DNA from: Acanthaster planci
Lineage: Eukaryota; Echinodermata; Asteroidea; Valvatida; Acanthasteridae
NCBI RefSeq assembly: GCF_001949145.1
Contig: NW_019091369.1
Coordinates: 3,193,548-3,246,849, forward strand
DNA: 53,302 nucleotides
Reading direction: 5' to 3'
Made by a program: the position numbers and the translations under genes. A model generated the notes under the pieces. It ran no database searches and was not told the DNA's origin. It was given only the letters and a program-made list of their open reading frames with translations. Below, piece after piece: positions 1 to 9,791 of the stretch. The number at the start of each line of letters is the position of its first letter. Positions within the stretch are counted from its first letter, which is position 1.

Positions 1-839
1 CTGGAAATATCCTCTCTATTGCTGTGTTGCGTCGTATGACCGACTTGGCTAACAGCACCAAGGTTCTGATGATGGCGATGGCTGCCTCCGACCTGCTCGT
101 TGGTTTGTTATCCCTTCTCTCTGCCGTCGCTTCGGCACTGGACAGATGGCCATTTGGGACGGTTGGATGTACACTAGTATCACACTGTATATTCATTGGT
201 TTGTTTATTTCTATATTCTCTATCACTGGACTGAACGTTGACCGGTACATCGCTATCACAAGGCCTTACAAGTTTCCTGTGTGGTGCAGCAAACGACGTA
301 CTGTAATTTTTGTAGCCATTTTCTCAACTTTAGCCGTCTTTGGTTCAATAATTCAACATTTCATTGGACAACATATTCAGTACTACCCAGCTTTTGCCAT
401 GTGCTATTTCAGCTATACTTCTGATGCTTGGAACATAGTGGATATGGTCATAACCTTGGCCATTCCAACACTAGTCATAACACCCATTTATTACCGCATC
501 ATTCGAATCAGTCGACAACACCAACTGCGTGACAATCCAAATAATGAAGGTAACAATGTTCGAGACAACAAAGCTCTGAAGGCGTTTTTGATGGTCACCT
601 TGACATTTAGCATTTGCTATTCGCTGAATACACTCCTGCGCATGGTGGAGGGTTTAACTAATTGGACCAGTCCAGATTGGCTCCAGTTCCTAGCCGAGTG
701 GCTTTTCTTTGCTAACAGCGCTTTCAACACGTTCATTTATTGTCTCTTCAACCACGCTTACCGACAGATGGCCAAGAAAGTTATTCAAGAGAGATTCCTG
801 TGTTGCAAACAGTCTGTTGTGGGACCAGTGCACATCTAA
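1..839 (+). CDS. Class A GPCR, array 1 copy 1 (5' end outside window)
   Basis: Seven-transmembrane rhodopsin-family receptor, truncated only by the window edge. The frame is already open at base 3 (G-N-I-L-S-I, the TM1 GN motif), so about 32 N-terminal residues lie upstream of the window. Visible: TM2 A-A-S-D-L-L, TM3 cysteine, D-R-Y in N-V-D-R-Y-I-A-I, a TM7 ending N-T-F-I-Y where the family norm is NPxxY, a C-C pair suited to palmitoylation, and the C-terminal G-P-V-H-I. The TM6 motif reads C-Y-S-L, so the TM6 proline kept by the other copies is replaced by leucine. No aspartate lies at the aminergic position of TM3 and no lysine at the opsin position of TM7, so neither ligand class is suggested. 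Ligand unknown. It resembles copy 3 most in the TM4-TM5 region. No introns. Confidence 0.88.
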   Translation, partial: GNILSIAVLRRMTDLANSTKVLMMAMAASDLLVGLLSLLSAVASALDRWPFGTVGCTLVSHCIFIGLFISIFSITGLNVDRYIAITRPYKFPVWCSKRRTVIFVAIFSTLAVFGSIIQHFIGQHIQYYPAFAMCYFSYTSDAWNIVDMVITLAIPTLVITPIYYRIIRISRQHQLRDNPNNEGNNVRDNKALKAFLMVTLTFSICYSLNTLLRMVEGLTNWTSPDWLQFLAEWLFFANSAFNTFIYCLFNHAYRQMAKKVIQERFLCCKQSVVGPVHI

Positions 840-1034
840 CAATGAAACATGTAACTTTGGTTGAGGATAGGCATAGTTGGTACCCTGCAAAGGGGCTGCT
901 TGGGTAGAGACTATAACAGAGCCAGCTGCCTGATTCTAAGGAATGAGAGAGACTGGAAACGCTGTGGGAGATCCTGTCTGTGGGTAACCTAATAATCATA
1001 TTGCATTATGCTGTGTTTGGCTGCATTAAGACTT
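840..1034 (+). other. 3' flank of array 1 copy 1, duplicated after copies 2 and 3
   Basis: This stretch (with the motif cagagccagctgcctg and an aggaatgagagagactgg block) recurs after copy 2 (about 4765-5000) and copy 3 (about 7077-7300). It is part of the duplicated unit and probably includes the 3' UTR. Homology to the other units breaks at about 1034 and resumes near 2740. Confidence 0.7.
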
Positions 1035-2740
1035 CTTAAACTACTGTATTTCTGTGACGTCACTCCTTTGTTCAAAGTGTAGATTATTTTTAAAATCTAC
1101 AGTTAGCTGTACATGTAGATTCATAACAAATCTACAATCATTGCAGTTTCATAACAACAAGGAGATTACCCACGTGTCCCATCCCTCCCCCCTGTTTCAG
1201 TCAGAGCAGTTGTGACTGGAGGAATGGGGTATCGTATAACTAGAATTTGGCACCGTGACACTGATTCTACTGGGCCTCTTAAGTGGCACAGTGGGCAAAT
1301 TTAAGGGATACCACAAATGCCCACACTCAGGCCTTGTTTGTACATGTATGTTTGTCTTTCTCCATAGAAAATGACGTATAAGTGTCGCTTTTTTTCAGGA
1401 TTAATGCTTTATAAAGCAAGATTTTCGACAAAGATTTGAATTTTCTCTTCCCCTTTCAATAAAGAATAAATTTGATGTGTTCTAGCTACTTTTCTGTGTC
1501 TACGTTTTGCCCAGTCTTTCTCGGACATGTATGTTGGATTATAGTTTAATTGAATTGACGCAAACTCGGGTACATCTTCTAGTTGTACCAAGATTATACC
1601 GGTCCTGAGGTGACCGATCTATCAGGATTACTGCTCCCTAAGTTTGCAGTCCAGCACATTTATCTCACTTTGTTTCAAACGGCTAACAAACATACTTGTA
1701 TAAACTTGCTTGAAGAGGTACATGTAGCCTGTAAAGTTTCTTGTGATGTTAATTTTTGTAGTACTGAAAGCAATGTCAGGTGGATATGTACGCTTTATAG
1801 AAATTCTTTATTGTTATCATTTAACTCCAAAATCTGCAATGTGATTTGAATCCAATGTTGCTCATTCTCCAAACGAAATACATGTAGATATAAGTATAAA
1901 GTGAGCATTTTGGAATGATTCCTACAAAAAGAACATGTACATGTATACATGTATGTAGGGACCAGTGAAGCTCATTTTGAGTGGTTCGTAAAGTGGTTCG
2001 AAAACTGCTAACCATACTTTAATGAAGTGGATACAGCATTCCTCAATTTCATAGAGTCCTGTAATGGTTGTAGTCCAGAAGGTTTGGCTGCAATGGCACA
2101 CATAACAATGATTCCAAGGCACAAGAGGAAGAGAAGAGAGTAAATAAATGTACATCCAGCACTGAGTGTCGACTGCACAAATACCCTCATGAAGTTGATA
2201 TAGCATCCCTCAATTTCATAGAGTCCTGTGGTGGTTTTAGTCCGATAGGTTTTGCTGCAATGACACACGTATAACGAATCCAAGGCGTAAGATGACGAGA
2301 ATACAGGTACATGTATACATCCAGCACTGAGTGTCGACTGCACAAATACTCTCGTGATGTTGATATAGCATTCCTCAATTTCATAAAATCTTGAGGTGGT
2401 TTGAGTCCGATAGGTTTTGCTGCAATGACACACGTATAACGAATCCAAGGCGCAAGATGAAGAGAAGAGGCTAAGTATCCAGCACTGAAGGTGTTGACTG
2501 CACAAATACTTCCAGTGTTTTCCGTAGCCAAAACCCAGGCACAGATGGAACAAAGGTGTGCACTCAGGGGAAGGGTTAATAGAGAGACTGTCATAGACCC
2601 GCGACTCCATGTTCGTGCAACAATGCTATGGGAAATAATTTCAGTCAGAGAATAGAACTTGAAACTGTAGATTCCTGCAAAGAATTCTTGGCATGAATCT
2701 ACAGTCCTTGTCCATTCTCTACGACATAACATCAACGGAT
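1035..2740. other. Insertion of about 1.7 kb between GPCR copies 1 and 2
   Basis: The flanks of copies 2 and 3 run directly from a gcatgaagacttc-like block into a block reading aacccaagcatctgg. After copy 1 the same two blocks are separated by this stretch. It contains three tandem copies of a unit of about 166 bp near its right end and no coding region I can support. Short open frames here come from the repeats. Confidence 0.6.
2015..2520. repeat. Three tandem copies of a ~166-bp unit
   Basis: The block cctcaatttcata starts at 2041, 2208 and 2373, giving spacings of 167 and 165 bp. Each copy also carries a ttggctgcaatg or tttgctgcaatg block, a caaggc block and an actgcacaaatac block. Copies 2 and 3 are closer to each other than to copy 1. 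The open frames on the minus strand across them are a by-product of the repeat. Confidence 0.85.
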
Positions 2741-3831
2741 TTAAAATCTTGAACCCAAGCATCTGGCAATGAAAAACAGCAAACTACATGTATCAAAACA
2801 CTTTCCCTCCGCTCTCATTATGCGCAATCAGTGAAAGGTGCTACACACTCAGTTCCCTGAACCTGAATCTTCTCGAAATGACACCAGTATGCTTTTCTAT
2901 AGACCTTGATTAAAATGATCCATTACAGGTCCCTGGAAAAGTTCATGGGGTTGTACATGTACATGAATGTGTTTACAACATGTTACGGTCAGCTCCTAAA
3001 TCTGTCTTTGAAAAAATACAAACTTTATCTATTTGTCATAAAATTAATGGACTTTGGTTTTCTTTACTATTCCTTTACATCAGTACACAGAAAATAATTC
3101 TACATGTATATCATTTTGTATTGTCGATATCTGTGTAGTGAAGGAGACAAAAACTAAATCAGCTCAATCTTTGCACAACCATGGTAACTGGCATTGTTGC
3201 CAACAGGCCTTCCACAAATACATGTCATAAGTGTACCACTGCCATCCAATCCTTGTTAATCCATGAATTTACTGACAGCTCACTAACTGTTGGTGGGAAG
3301 CCTTTTCAGTGTGTTTAATGATGACTGTCATTTAATGAAACCATAAAGTGGCCTTGCCAACCCATCATGTTTTTAAGATTTTCTTACAATTTTAAGGGAA
3401 CTTTATTATCACATCAATCACTGCTAAAAAAAATTAACCCTTATTGACGTAGATCTTGCAATGAGAGTGAGTATGGGGATGAGGGTAGTACACACCCACT
3501 ATCATTTCATGATTTCAGCACCAGTTGCGATTATTCTTAGCGACGACACACAAGCACAACTACTGCTGTAAAGCTATGGGAAGCACAGGACGGGGAGATT
3601 TGACTTTGAGTAATATTCAAGAAGTATTTTGGAGTTGTGGTTTATTTTGATGTCTCAGTGCATTGACAGGTGTATCCTCGACTAGGAAGCCTCAATTTAG
3701 GGCACTCTCTAAGCTACAAGGAAAGACATCCAAGTTGTTGGTCAAAACTCTGTCAGAGAGGTTGACACACTGAGTGGATTTGCTGACTTCAACGCATGCA
3801 TGTAGTCCTGCACACTGTTTAGAGTTCAGCG
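2741..3831 (+). other. Duplicated upstream region of GPCR copy 2
   Basis: No gene seen. Blocks here (gcacaaccatggtaactgg near 3173, the cactgccatccaatcc block near 3236, and the last ~250 bp before the start codon) recur upstream of copy 3 (about 5020-6158) and copy 4 (about 8777-9705). The shared stretch just before the ATG, ending in cagcgATGG, probably contains the promoter, but no TATA box is evident. Confidence 0.6.
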
Positions 3832-4764
3832 ATGGCTGATGTCCTTCCTGATTCTTTTGGCCTTTCTCCTGTTCTCATCACTCTGCGGACTTGTTTCATC
3901 ACCGTCCTTGCAATCGTGATTATTGTTGGAAATATCCTCTCTATCACTGTGACGTGTCGCGTGACTTACTTGGCCGACAGCACCAAGGTTCTGATGATGG
4001 CGCTGGCCGCCTCCGACCTGCTCGTTGGTTTGTTATCCCTTCTCTTTGCTGTCTCTTCGGCACTGGACAGATGGCCGTTTGGGACAATTGGATGTACATT
4101 AGTATCACACTGTATATTCATTGGTTTGTTTATTTCTATATTCTCTATCACTGGTCTGAACGTTGACCGGTACATCGCTATCACAAGGCCTTACAAGTTT
4201 CCTGTGTGGTGCAGCAAACGACGTACTGTAAGTTTTGTAGACATTGTCTCAATTTTAGCCGTCTCTGGTTCAATGATTCAGTATATCTTTGGACAACATA
4301 GTAAGTACTATCCAGCCATTGCCATGTGCAGTTTTAGCTATACTTCAGACGCTTCGAATATATTGCTAGTGTTTGTAGCCTTGGCCATTCCGACACTAGT
4401 CATAACACCCATTTATTACCGCATCATTCGAATCAGTCGACAACACCAACTGCGTGACAATCCAAATAATGAAGGCAACAACGTTCGAGACAACAAAGCT
4501 CTGAAAGTGTTTCTGATGGTCACCTTGACATTTGCCATTTGCTACTCACCGAATTCACTCCTGCGCTTGGTGGAGGGTTTAGCTAATTGGACCAGCCCAG
4601 ATTGGCTCCAGTTCATAGCCGAGTGGCTTTTCATTGCTAACAGCGCTTTCAATGTATTCATTTACTGTCTCTTCAACATGGCTTACCGACAGATGGCTAA
4701 GAAAGTTATTCAAGAGAGAATCCTGTGTTGCAAGCATTCTGCTGTGGGACCAGTGAACATCTAA
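3832..4764 (+). CDS. Class A GPCR, array 1 copy 2
   Basis: Complete intronless receptor of 310 residues. Start chosen at the first in-frame ATG in a good context (cagcgATGG), the same start as in copies 3 and 4. Landmarks: N34 in TM1, D62 in TM2, C88 at the top of TM3 paired with C166 in the second extracellular loop, D112-R113-Y114, P187 in TM5, C237-Y-S-P240 in TM6, N274-V-F-I-Y278 in TM7, C299-C300 as likely palmitoylation site, and tail V-N-I. A glycosylation sequon N-W-T (N252) falls in the third extracellular loop; the short N-terminus has none. The canonical CWxP and NPxxY are altered to CYSP and NVFIY. Ligand unknown; not aminergic (no TM3 Asp) and not an opsin (no TM7 Lys). By analogy with intronless GPCR arrays of echinoderms a chemosensory role is possible; this is inference. 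Confidence 0.92.
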   Translation: MADVLPDSFGLSPVLITLRTCFITVLAIVIIVGNILSITVTCRVTYLADSTKVLMMALAASDLLVGLLSLLFAVSSALDRWPFGTIGCTLVSHCIFIGLFISIFSITGLNVDRYIAITRPYKFPVWCSKRRTVSFVDIVSILAVSGSMIQYIFGQHSKYYPAIAMCSFSYTSDASNILLVFVALAIPTLVITPIYYRIIRISRQHQLRDNPNNEGNNVRDNKALKVFLMVTLTFAICYSPNSLLRLVEGLANWTSPDWLQFIAEWLFIANSAFNVFIYCLFNMAYRQMAKKVIQERILCCKHSAVGPVNI

Positions 4765-6158
4765 TAATGAAACAGAACATGTAACTCTGGTTGACCGTAC
4801 CAGTGACAGAACCAAATCCTTGACAAGGAAGATCTATCAGTATGTCAATACCCTGAAAAGGGCAACAAGGACAGACTACAACAGAGCCAGCTGCCTCCTT
4901 ATGGAATAAGAGAGACTGGAATCGCTGTGGGAGATCCTGTCTGTGAACAACATGATACTACTAGTGCATCAAGCAGTGTTTGGCTGCATGAAGACTTCAG
5001 CGCATCAGGGGATGTAAAATCTGAACCCAAGGATCTGGGAATGACAAACAGCAAACTATCCAAACACTTACATTATTCCTTCCATTCTCATTGTTCATGA
5101 TCAGTGTAGGGTGCTACATGTACATACTCAGTTCCCTAAACCTGGATCTTCTACAAATGGTAGCAAGGGGGGTGTGCTTTTCTACCATCCCCTTCTTAAA
5201 AGCAGCCATTACAGGTCTCTGTGAAGTTGCATGAGATGGCACATGTATATAATTGTTTACAACACGTTATGGTCAGCTCATACACCTGTCTTGGCGAAAA
5301 TAAGAATAACACAAATTTTATCCATTTCTGAAAGAAATCATTGGAATTTGGATTTTGTTACTCATCCTTTACATTAGCGCATAAAAATAATTGTTCTATA
5401 TTATCTGTAAAATAAGTGATGCAGTGACACAAAAACTATATCCGCTCAATTTTTGCACAACAATGGTAAATGAAATTGTTGCCGACAGACTTTCCACGAA
5501 TACATGTTCTACGTAAACCATGGGCCATCCAATCTTTTTTACTCCATGAATACCGACAGCTCCTTAACCATCAGTGGAAAGCCTTTCCAATGTGTTTAAT
5601 GACGGTCATTGAATGAAACTGGCCTTGCAAACCCATCCTGTCTTATAATTTTAATTAAGGAAACTCTGAGCACTGTTATCAGATCAATCACTGCCAAAAG
5701 TGGATTTATTGTGCATCCTTTAAAGACGCACGGTAGTGTAGGTCTTGCAATGAGAGTGAGGATGGGGCGGGAACAGGATGGTACGTGCCCACGTACTACA
5801 CGTATTTCAATGCCAGTGGTGATTTTTTTTAAGATTGACACAGAGAAATACTGCTGAAAAGCTACCGGTAGCACAGGATGGGGAGATTGGACTCCGTGTA
5901 AAAGTTCAAACAACATTTTGGAATTGTGGCTTGCTTTGATGTGCCTCAGTACAATGACAGGTGTTTCTGTGATTGGGAAGCCTCAATTTATTAGAAAGCT
6001 CTGTCGGTTAAGAGAAAGACATCCAAGGTGTTGGTGAAAGCCCACACTTCTAGTGAAATTAAACTGTCAGAGAGGTTGACACACTGGATGGGTTTGCTGA
6101 TTTCAACGTACACGATGTATATATGTGAGTAGTCCTGCACACTCTTTGGAATTCAGCG
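4765..6158 (+). other. Duplicated interval between GPCR copies 2 and 3
   Basis: About 1.4 kb with no gene. It is the shortest, uninterrupted version of the inter-receptor unit and serves as the reference for the insertions in the other two intervals. Its first ~70 bases after the stop match those after copy 3 almost exactly. Confidence 0.6.
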
Positions 6159-7076
6159 ATGGCCGATGTCCTTCCTGATTCTTTTGGCCTGTCCACTCTT
6201 CTCATCGCTCTGCGGACTTGTTTCATCATCATCCTGGCAATCCTGATCATAACTGGCAATATACTCTCTATTGCTGTGATGAATCGTATGACCGACTTGG
6301 CTGACAGCACCAAGGTTCTGTTGACAGCGCTGGCCGCCTCCGACCTGCTTGTTGGCTTGTTATCTCTTCTCTCTGCCGTTGCTTCAGCGCTGGACAGATG
6401 GCCGTTTGGGACGGTTGGATGTACGCTAGTATCATACTGTACATTCATTGGTTTGTTTATTTCTATATTCTCTATCACTGGACTGAACGTTGACCGGTAC
6501 ATCGCTATCACAAGGCCTTACAAGTTTCCCGTGTGGTGCAGCAAACAACGTACTGTAATTTTTGAAGCCACTGTCTCAATTTTAGCCGTCTTTGGTTCAA
6601 TGATTCAACATTTCATTGGACAACATATTCAGTACTACCCAGCTTTTGCCATGTGCTTTTTTAGCTATACTTCTGATGCTTGGAACATAGTGGTCACAGT
6701 CATAACCTTGGCCATTCCAACACTAGTCATAATACCCATTTATTACCGCATCATTCGGATCAGTCGACAACATCAACAGCGTGATAATTCAAACAATGAA
6801 GGCAACAAAGCTCTGAAAGTGTTTTTGATGGTCACCTTGACATTTGCCATTTGCTACTCACCGAATTCACTCCTGCGCTTGGTGGAGGGTTTAACTAATT
6901 GGACCAGTCCAGATTGGCTCCAGTTCATTGTAGAGTGGCTTTTCTTTGCCAACAGCGCTTTCAACGTGTTCATTTACTGTCTCTTCAACCAGGCTTACCG
7001 ACAGATGGCTAAGAAAGTTATTCAAGAGAGAATCCTGTGTTGCAAGCATTCTGCTGTGGGACCAGTGAACATCTAA
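6159..7076 (+). CDS. Class A GPCR, array 1 copy 3
   Basis: Complete intronless receptor of 305 residues with the same start context and motifs as copy 2: GN in TM1, S-D-L-L in TM2, D-R-Y-I-A-I, C-Y-S-P in TM6, N-V-F-I-Y in TM7, C-C and tail V-N-I. It is five residues shorter because the third intracellular loop reads N-N-E-G-N-K-A-L-K and lacks the N-V-R-D-N present in copies 2 and 4, a clean 15-base in-frame loss. The region around TM4-TM5 is closest to copy 1, while the last third and the 3' flank are almost identical to copy 2, so the gene is a mosaic. The shortened loop is a G-protein contact region, so coupling could differ (inference). Confidence 0.92.
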   Translation: MADVLPDSFGLSTLLIALRTCFIIILAILIITGNILSIAVMNRMTDLADSTKVLLTALAASDLLVGLLSLLSAVASALDRWPFGTVGCTLVSYCTFIGLFISIFSITGLNVDRYIAITRPYKFPVWCSKQRTVIFEATVSILAVFGSMIQHFIGQHIQYYPAFAMCFFSYTSDAWNIVVTVITLAIPTLVIIPIYYRIIRISRQHQQRDNSNNEGNKALKVFLMVTLTFAICYSPNSLLRLVEGLTNWTSPDWLQFIVEWLFFANSAFNVFIYCLFNQAYRQMAKKVIQERILCCKHSAVGPVNI

Positions 7077-7579
7077 TAATGAAACAGAACATGTAACTCT
7101 GGTTGACCGTACCAGTGACAGAACCTAATCCTTGATGAGGATAGGCAATGTTGGTACCCTGAAAAGGCCTGCTTGGGTAGAGACTACAACAGAGCCAGCT
7201 GCCTGCTTTCAAGGAATAAGAGAGACTGGAATCGCTTTAGGAGATCCTGTAGAAGGCAACCTAATAATTATAATGCATTATGCAATCTTCAGCTGCATTT
7301 TGACTTCATCACATCAAGGGATGTAAAATCTGATCCCAAGCATCCGGCAATGAAAACAGCAAACTATCGAAACACTTTTCCCTCCGCTCTCATTGTGCAC
7401 AATCAGTGAAAGGTGCTACACACTCAGATCCCTGAACCCGGATCTTCTAGAAATGACACCAGTGTGCTTTTTTTATCATCCCGATTAAAAGGAGCTATTA
7501 AAGGTCCCTGGGACAGTTCATAAGATAGTACATGTACATGAATCTTATGGTCAGTTCATAAACCTGTCTTTCACAAAAT
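7077..7579 (+). other. 3' flank of GPCR copy 3 (duplicated unit)
   Basis: No gene. Homologous to 4765-5290 and to parts of 840-1034 and 2741-2990. The homology stops at a tatatata tract near 7580. Confidence 0.55.
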
Positions 7580-8776
7580 ATATATATACATGTATGAATG
7601 TGAAGGACCACCCCTCTTCCTGCTGTTGGGTCAGGTCTAAGGTGCAGTCCCCAAGTGTTTGGGTACAAGGAAACCAACCAGGACTCGTGACTTGATCTTT
7701 ATATATGCGATTACGTATATTTGATTTCAATTCTCTGATGCATCCCAATTTGTGCGGAGGAAAGAGACCTTAAATACCTGTACGTGTACAACCAGAATAA
7801 ATACATAAAATTCTTCCCATACAAGAATTTATACAATGTATAACTGATAGAGTTGAATAAAGAAAAAAAAGAGTTGTTCATTTTGGGATATTAGCGTGAA
7901 CAATGAAATCTACATTTGTACTTTGGATGACCCCTAGCCAGACACAGACGCCTCTAATAGGTATTAACAATGTTCACTGCACCGCTGTCAGTGTAGCTCT
8001 GGCTGGCGGCGTGTAAGCGAGCCTACAGTACAGTTGAAGTATACGCACCCGAACAATGATACACAATGCAGTACGATTTCGGCATGTACGGTAACCTATA
8101 GAGTGCATGTTGCAATGTCACATACACACACCTGAGTGCAGAGAGGTTGCTGTCAACTTGACAAAATTTCTTGACTGGATTTGTATCACAAAATACGATG
8201 CAAAGATACCGGTAAGGCATAAAATCACGGCGCTAGACTAGCCACATCGGGAACATCACAACATCCCTTTGCAACCCTCAGTAAGGCAAAGGCCCAAAGT
8301 TACAACTTTCCAAGGCAGCAAGTCACCCAAGCTCCACTACCGTACATACATACATGTATACTGGTATATATACATGTAATTTGGGAAATAAAGGCAAAAA
8401 GGCCTCATGTTCAAACGTTACAGGGCCAACACGTCTGTCAACTCATATGGGCTGTTCCATTGTTCAGGGTGTACAGGTACTCCATTTGTTTAACTTTTAG
8501 GTAAGGCTTTGTTCACGCTAATCCCAATATTAACAGTCAGTAAGTAAATAAAAAGAATGAATCACCCTACATGTAGTTCTAACCCAGGTTTCTCGTTTAA
8601 TTTCCTAAATGCGTTCCCCGTACAATAAGTAGGATGAAATGACCAACTGGTAGTCACCAAGAGCTCTCAGATTGGAATGGCACGGCTGAAAGTTTAACGA
8701 CAGTAATTTCAGTAAGTGCCGACACGTACCCAACATAAATTTGTTACCATTCGCCAAAGGACTCAGCTCTCCACAT
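7580..8776. other. Insertion of about 1.2 kb between GPCR copies 3 and 4
   Basis: Compared with the interval between copies 2 and 3, about 1.2 kb is added here; homology resumes at the aacataaattctatcc block near 8782. No coding sequence recognised. An inverted pair of about 19 bases (tgggatattagcgtgaacaa at 7884 and its near-complement at 8509-8527) lies inside and may mark the ends of a foldback element of about 640 bp. Confidence 0.5.
7884..8527. mobile_element. Possible foldback/TIR element, about 640 bp
   Basis: The left arm tgggatattagcgtgaacaa and right arm ttgttcacgctaatccca are inverted complements apart from a two-base difference. The interior has no reading frame I can support. 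No target-site duplication was identified, so the call rests only on the arms and on the position inside an insertion. Confidence 0.35.
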
Positions 8777-9705
8777 GAACAACATAAATTCTATCCATTT
8801 CTCAAAGAAATCATCGGACTTTGGATTTTTTTTACTATTTCGTTACACCAGTGTATAGAAATAATCCAACATCATTTTACATTATTAATATCTATGTAAG
8901 TGAAGCAAATTAGCTTAATTTCTACACAACCATGGTAACTGGAATCATGTACGTTTGTACCACTGCCATCCAATCCTTTTTACTCCATGAATTTACCTGT
9001 ACTTAGATCTAATTATCCATCAGTGGAAAGCCTTTCCAGTGCGCTTGATGATGACTGTCATTTAACGAGTTAATGTAACGTCGTCTTGTGAATCCGTTCT
9101 ATTTGGGTGCCTTTTAATTTTAAGAAAGCTCTGTTATTGTCACATCAATCACTGCCAAAAGTACTGATAGATATATTGCGCATCCTTATTGACAATGTCA
9201 CATGACTGGTCCTGCACTGAGGATGAGTATGGGAGGTAAACACCTGCAGCTCATTTTAGTGCCAGTTGGGAGTATTCATAACGATGAGACACAAGCAAAA
9301 AGACTGCTGTGAAGCTAACGGTAGCACAGGATGGGAAGACTGGACTTGGAGTAAAATCCAAACCGCATTTTGGAATTGTGGCTCGTTTAGATGTCTCACT
9401 ACACTGAGAGTGGTTTCCATGACTAGGAAGGTGTAGGAAACGTCAACTTACATAGTACCTAGAGCTCAACCAACGACAAAGCAAATCATCCAGTGACAGT
9501 CATTCAAAGTGATCATGGCCATACAACAGGGTGTTTGTGAAAGACCTCACTTCATACTGAAATTAAAATCTGTCTGAGAGGTTGAAAAAGTGGATGGATT
9601 TGCTAACTTCGATGTACCCCCATGCATGTACATCTACATGTGCATGCAGTCTTTGTTCACTGTTTAGAATCCATCAATGGCTGATGTGCTGACTAGAGTT
9701 CAGCG
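8777..9705 (+). other. Duplicated upstream region of GPCR copy 4
   Basis: No gene. It contains the same ordered blocks as the upstream regions of copies 2 and 3. Just before the start it carries an extra duplicated start-codon segment at about 9670-9705 (separate entry). Confidence 0.55.
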
Positions 9706-9791
9706 ATGGCCGATGTCCTTCCTGATTCTTTTGGCCTGTCCCCTCTTCTCATTGCCCTGCGGACTTGTTTCATTATCTTCCTCACAATGCT
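9678..9791 (+). other. Overlapping upstream ORF made by duplication of the GPCR start
   Basis: Copies 2 and 3 read ...gttcagcgATGG at their start. Copy 4 has that context at 9706 but also an earlier atggctgatgtgctgac at 9678, itself a copy of the first codons (M-A-D-V-L). The upstream ATG opens a frame shifted by one base against the receptor, overlapping its first ~86 bases and ending at a TGA near 9791. It looks like a duplication of about 28 bases around the start. Confidence 0.6.

Noticed and set aside
1922-2762. Minus-strand frames of about 94-200 codons with repeated cysteine-containing segments
   Set aside because: They coincide with the ~166-bp tandem repeat, have no recognisable domain, and overlap one another in different frames.
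3966-4184. Antisense and alternate-frame ORFs inside the GPCR genes (also 6059-6511, 9693-10058)
   Set aside because: They lie opposite the receptor coding sequence and recur only because the receptors are paralogues.
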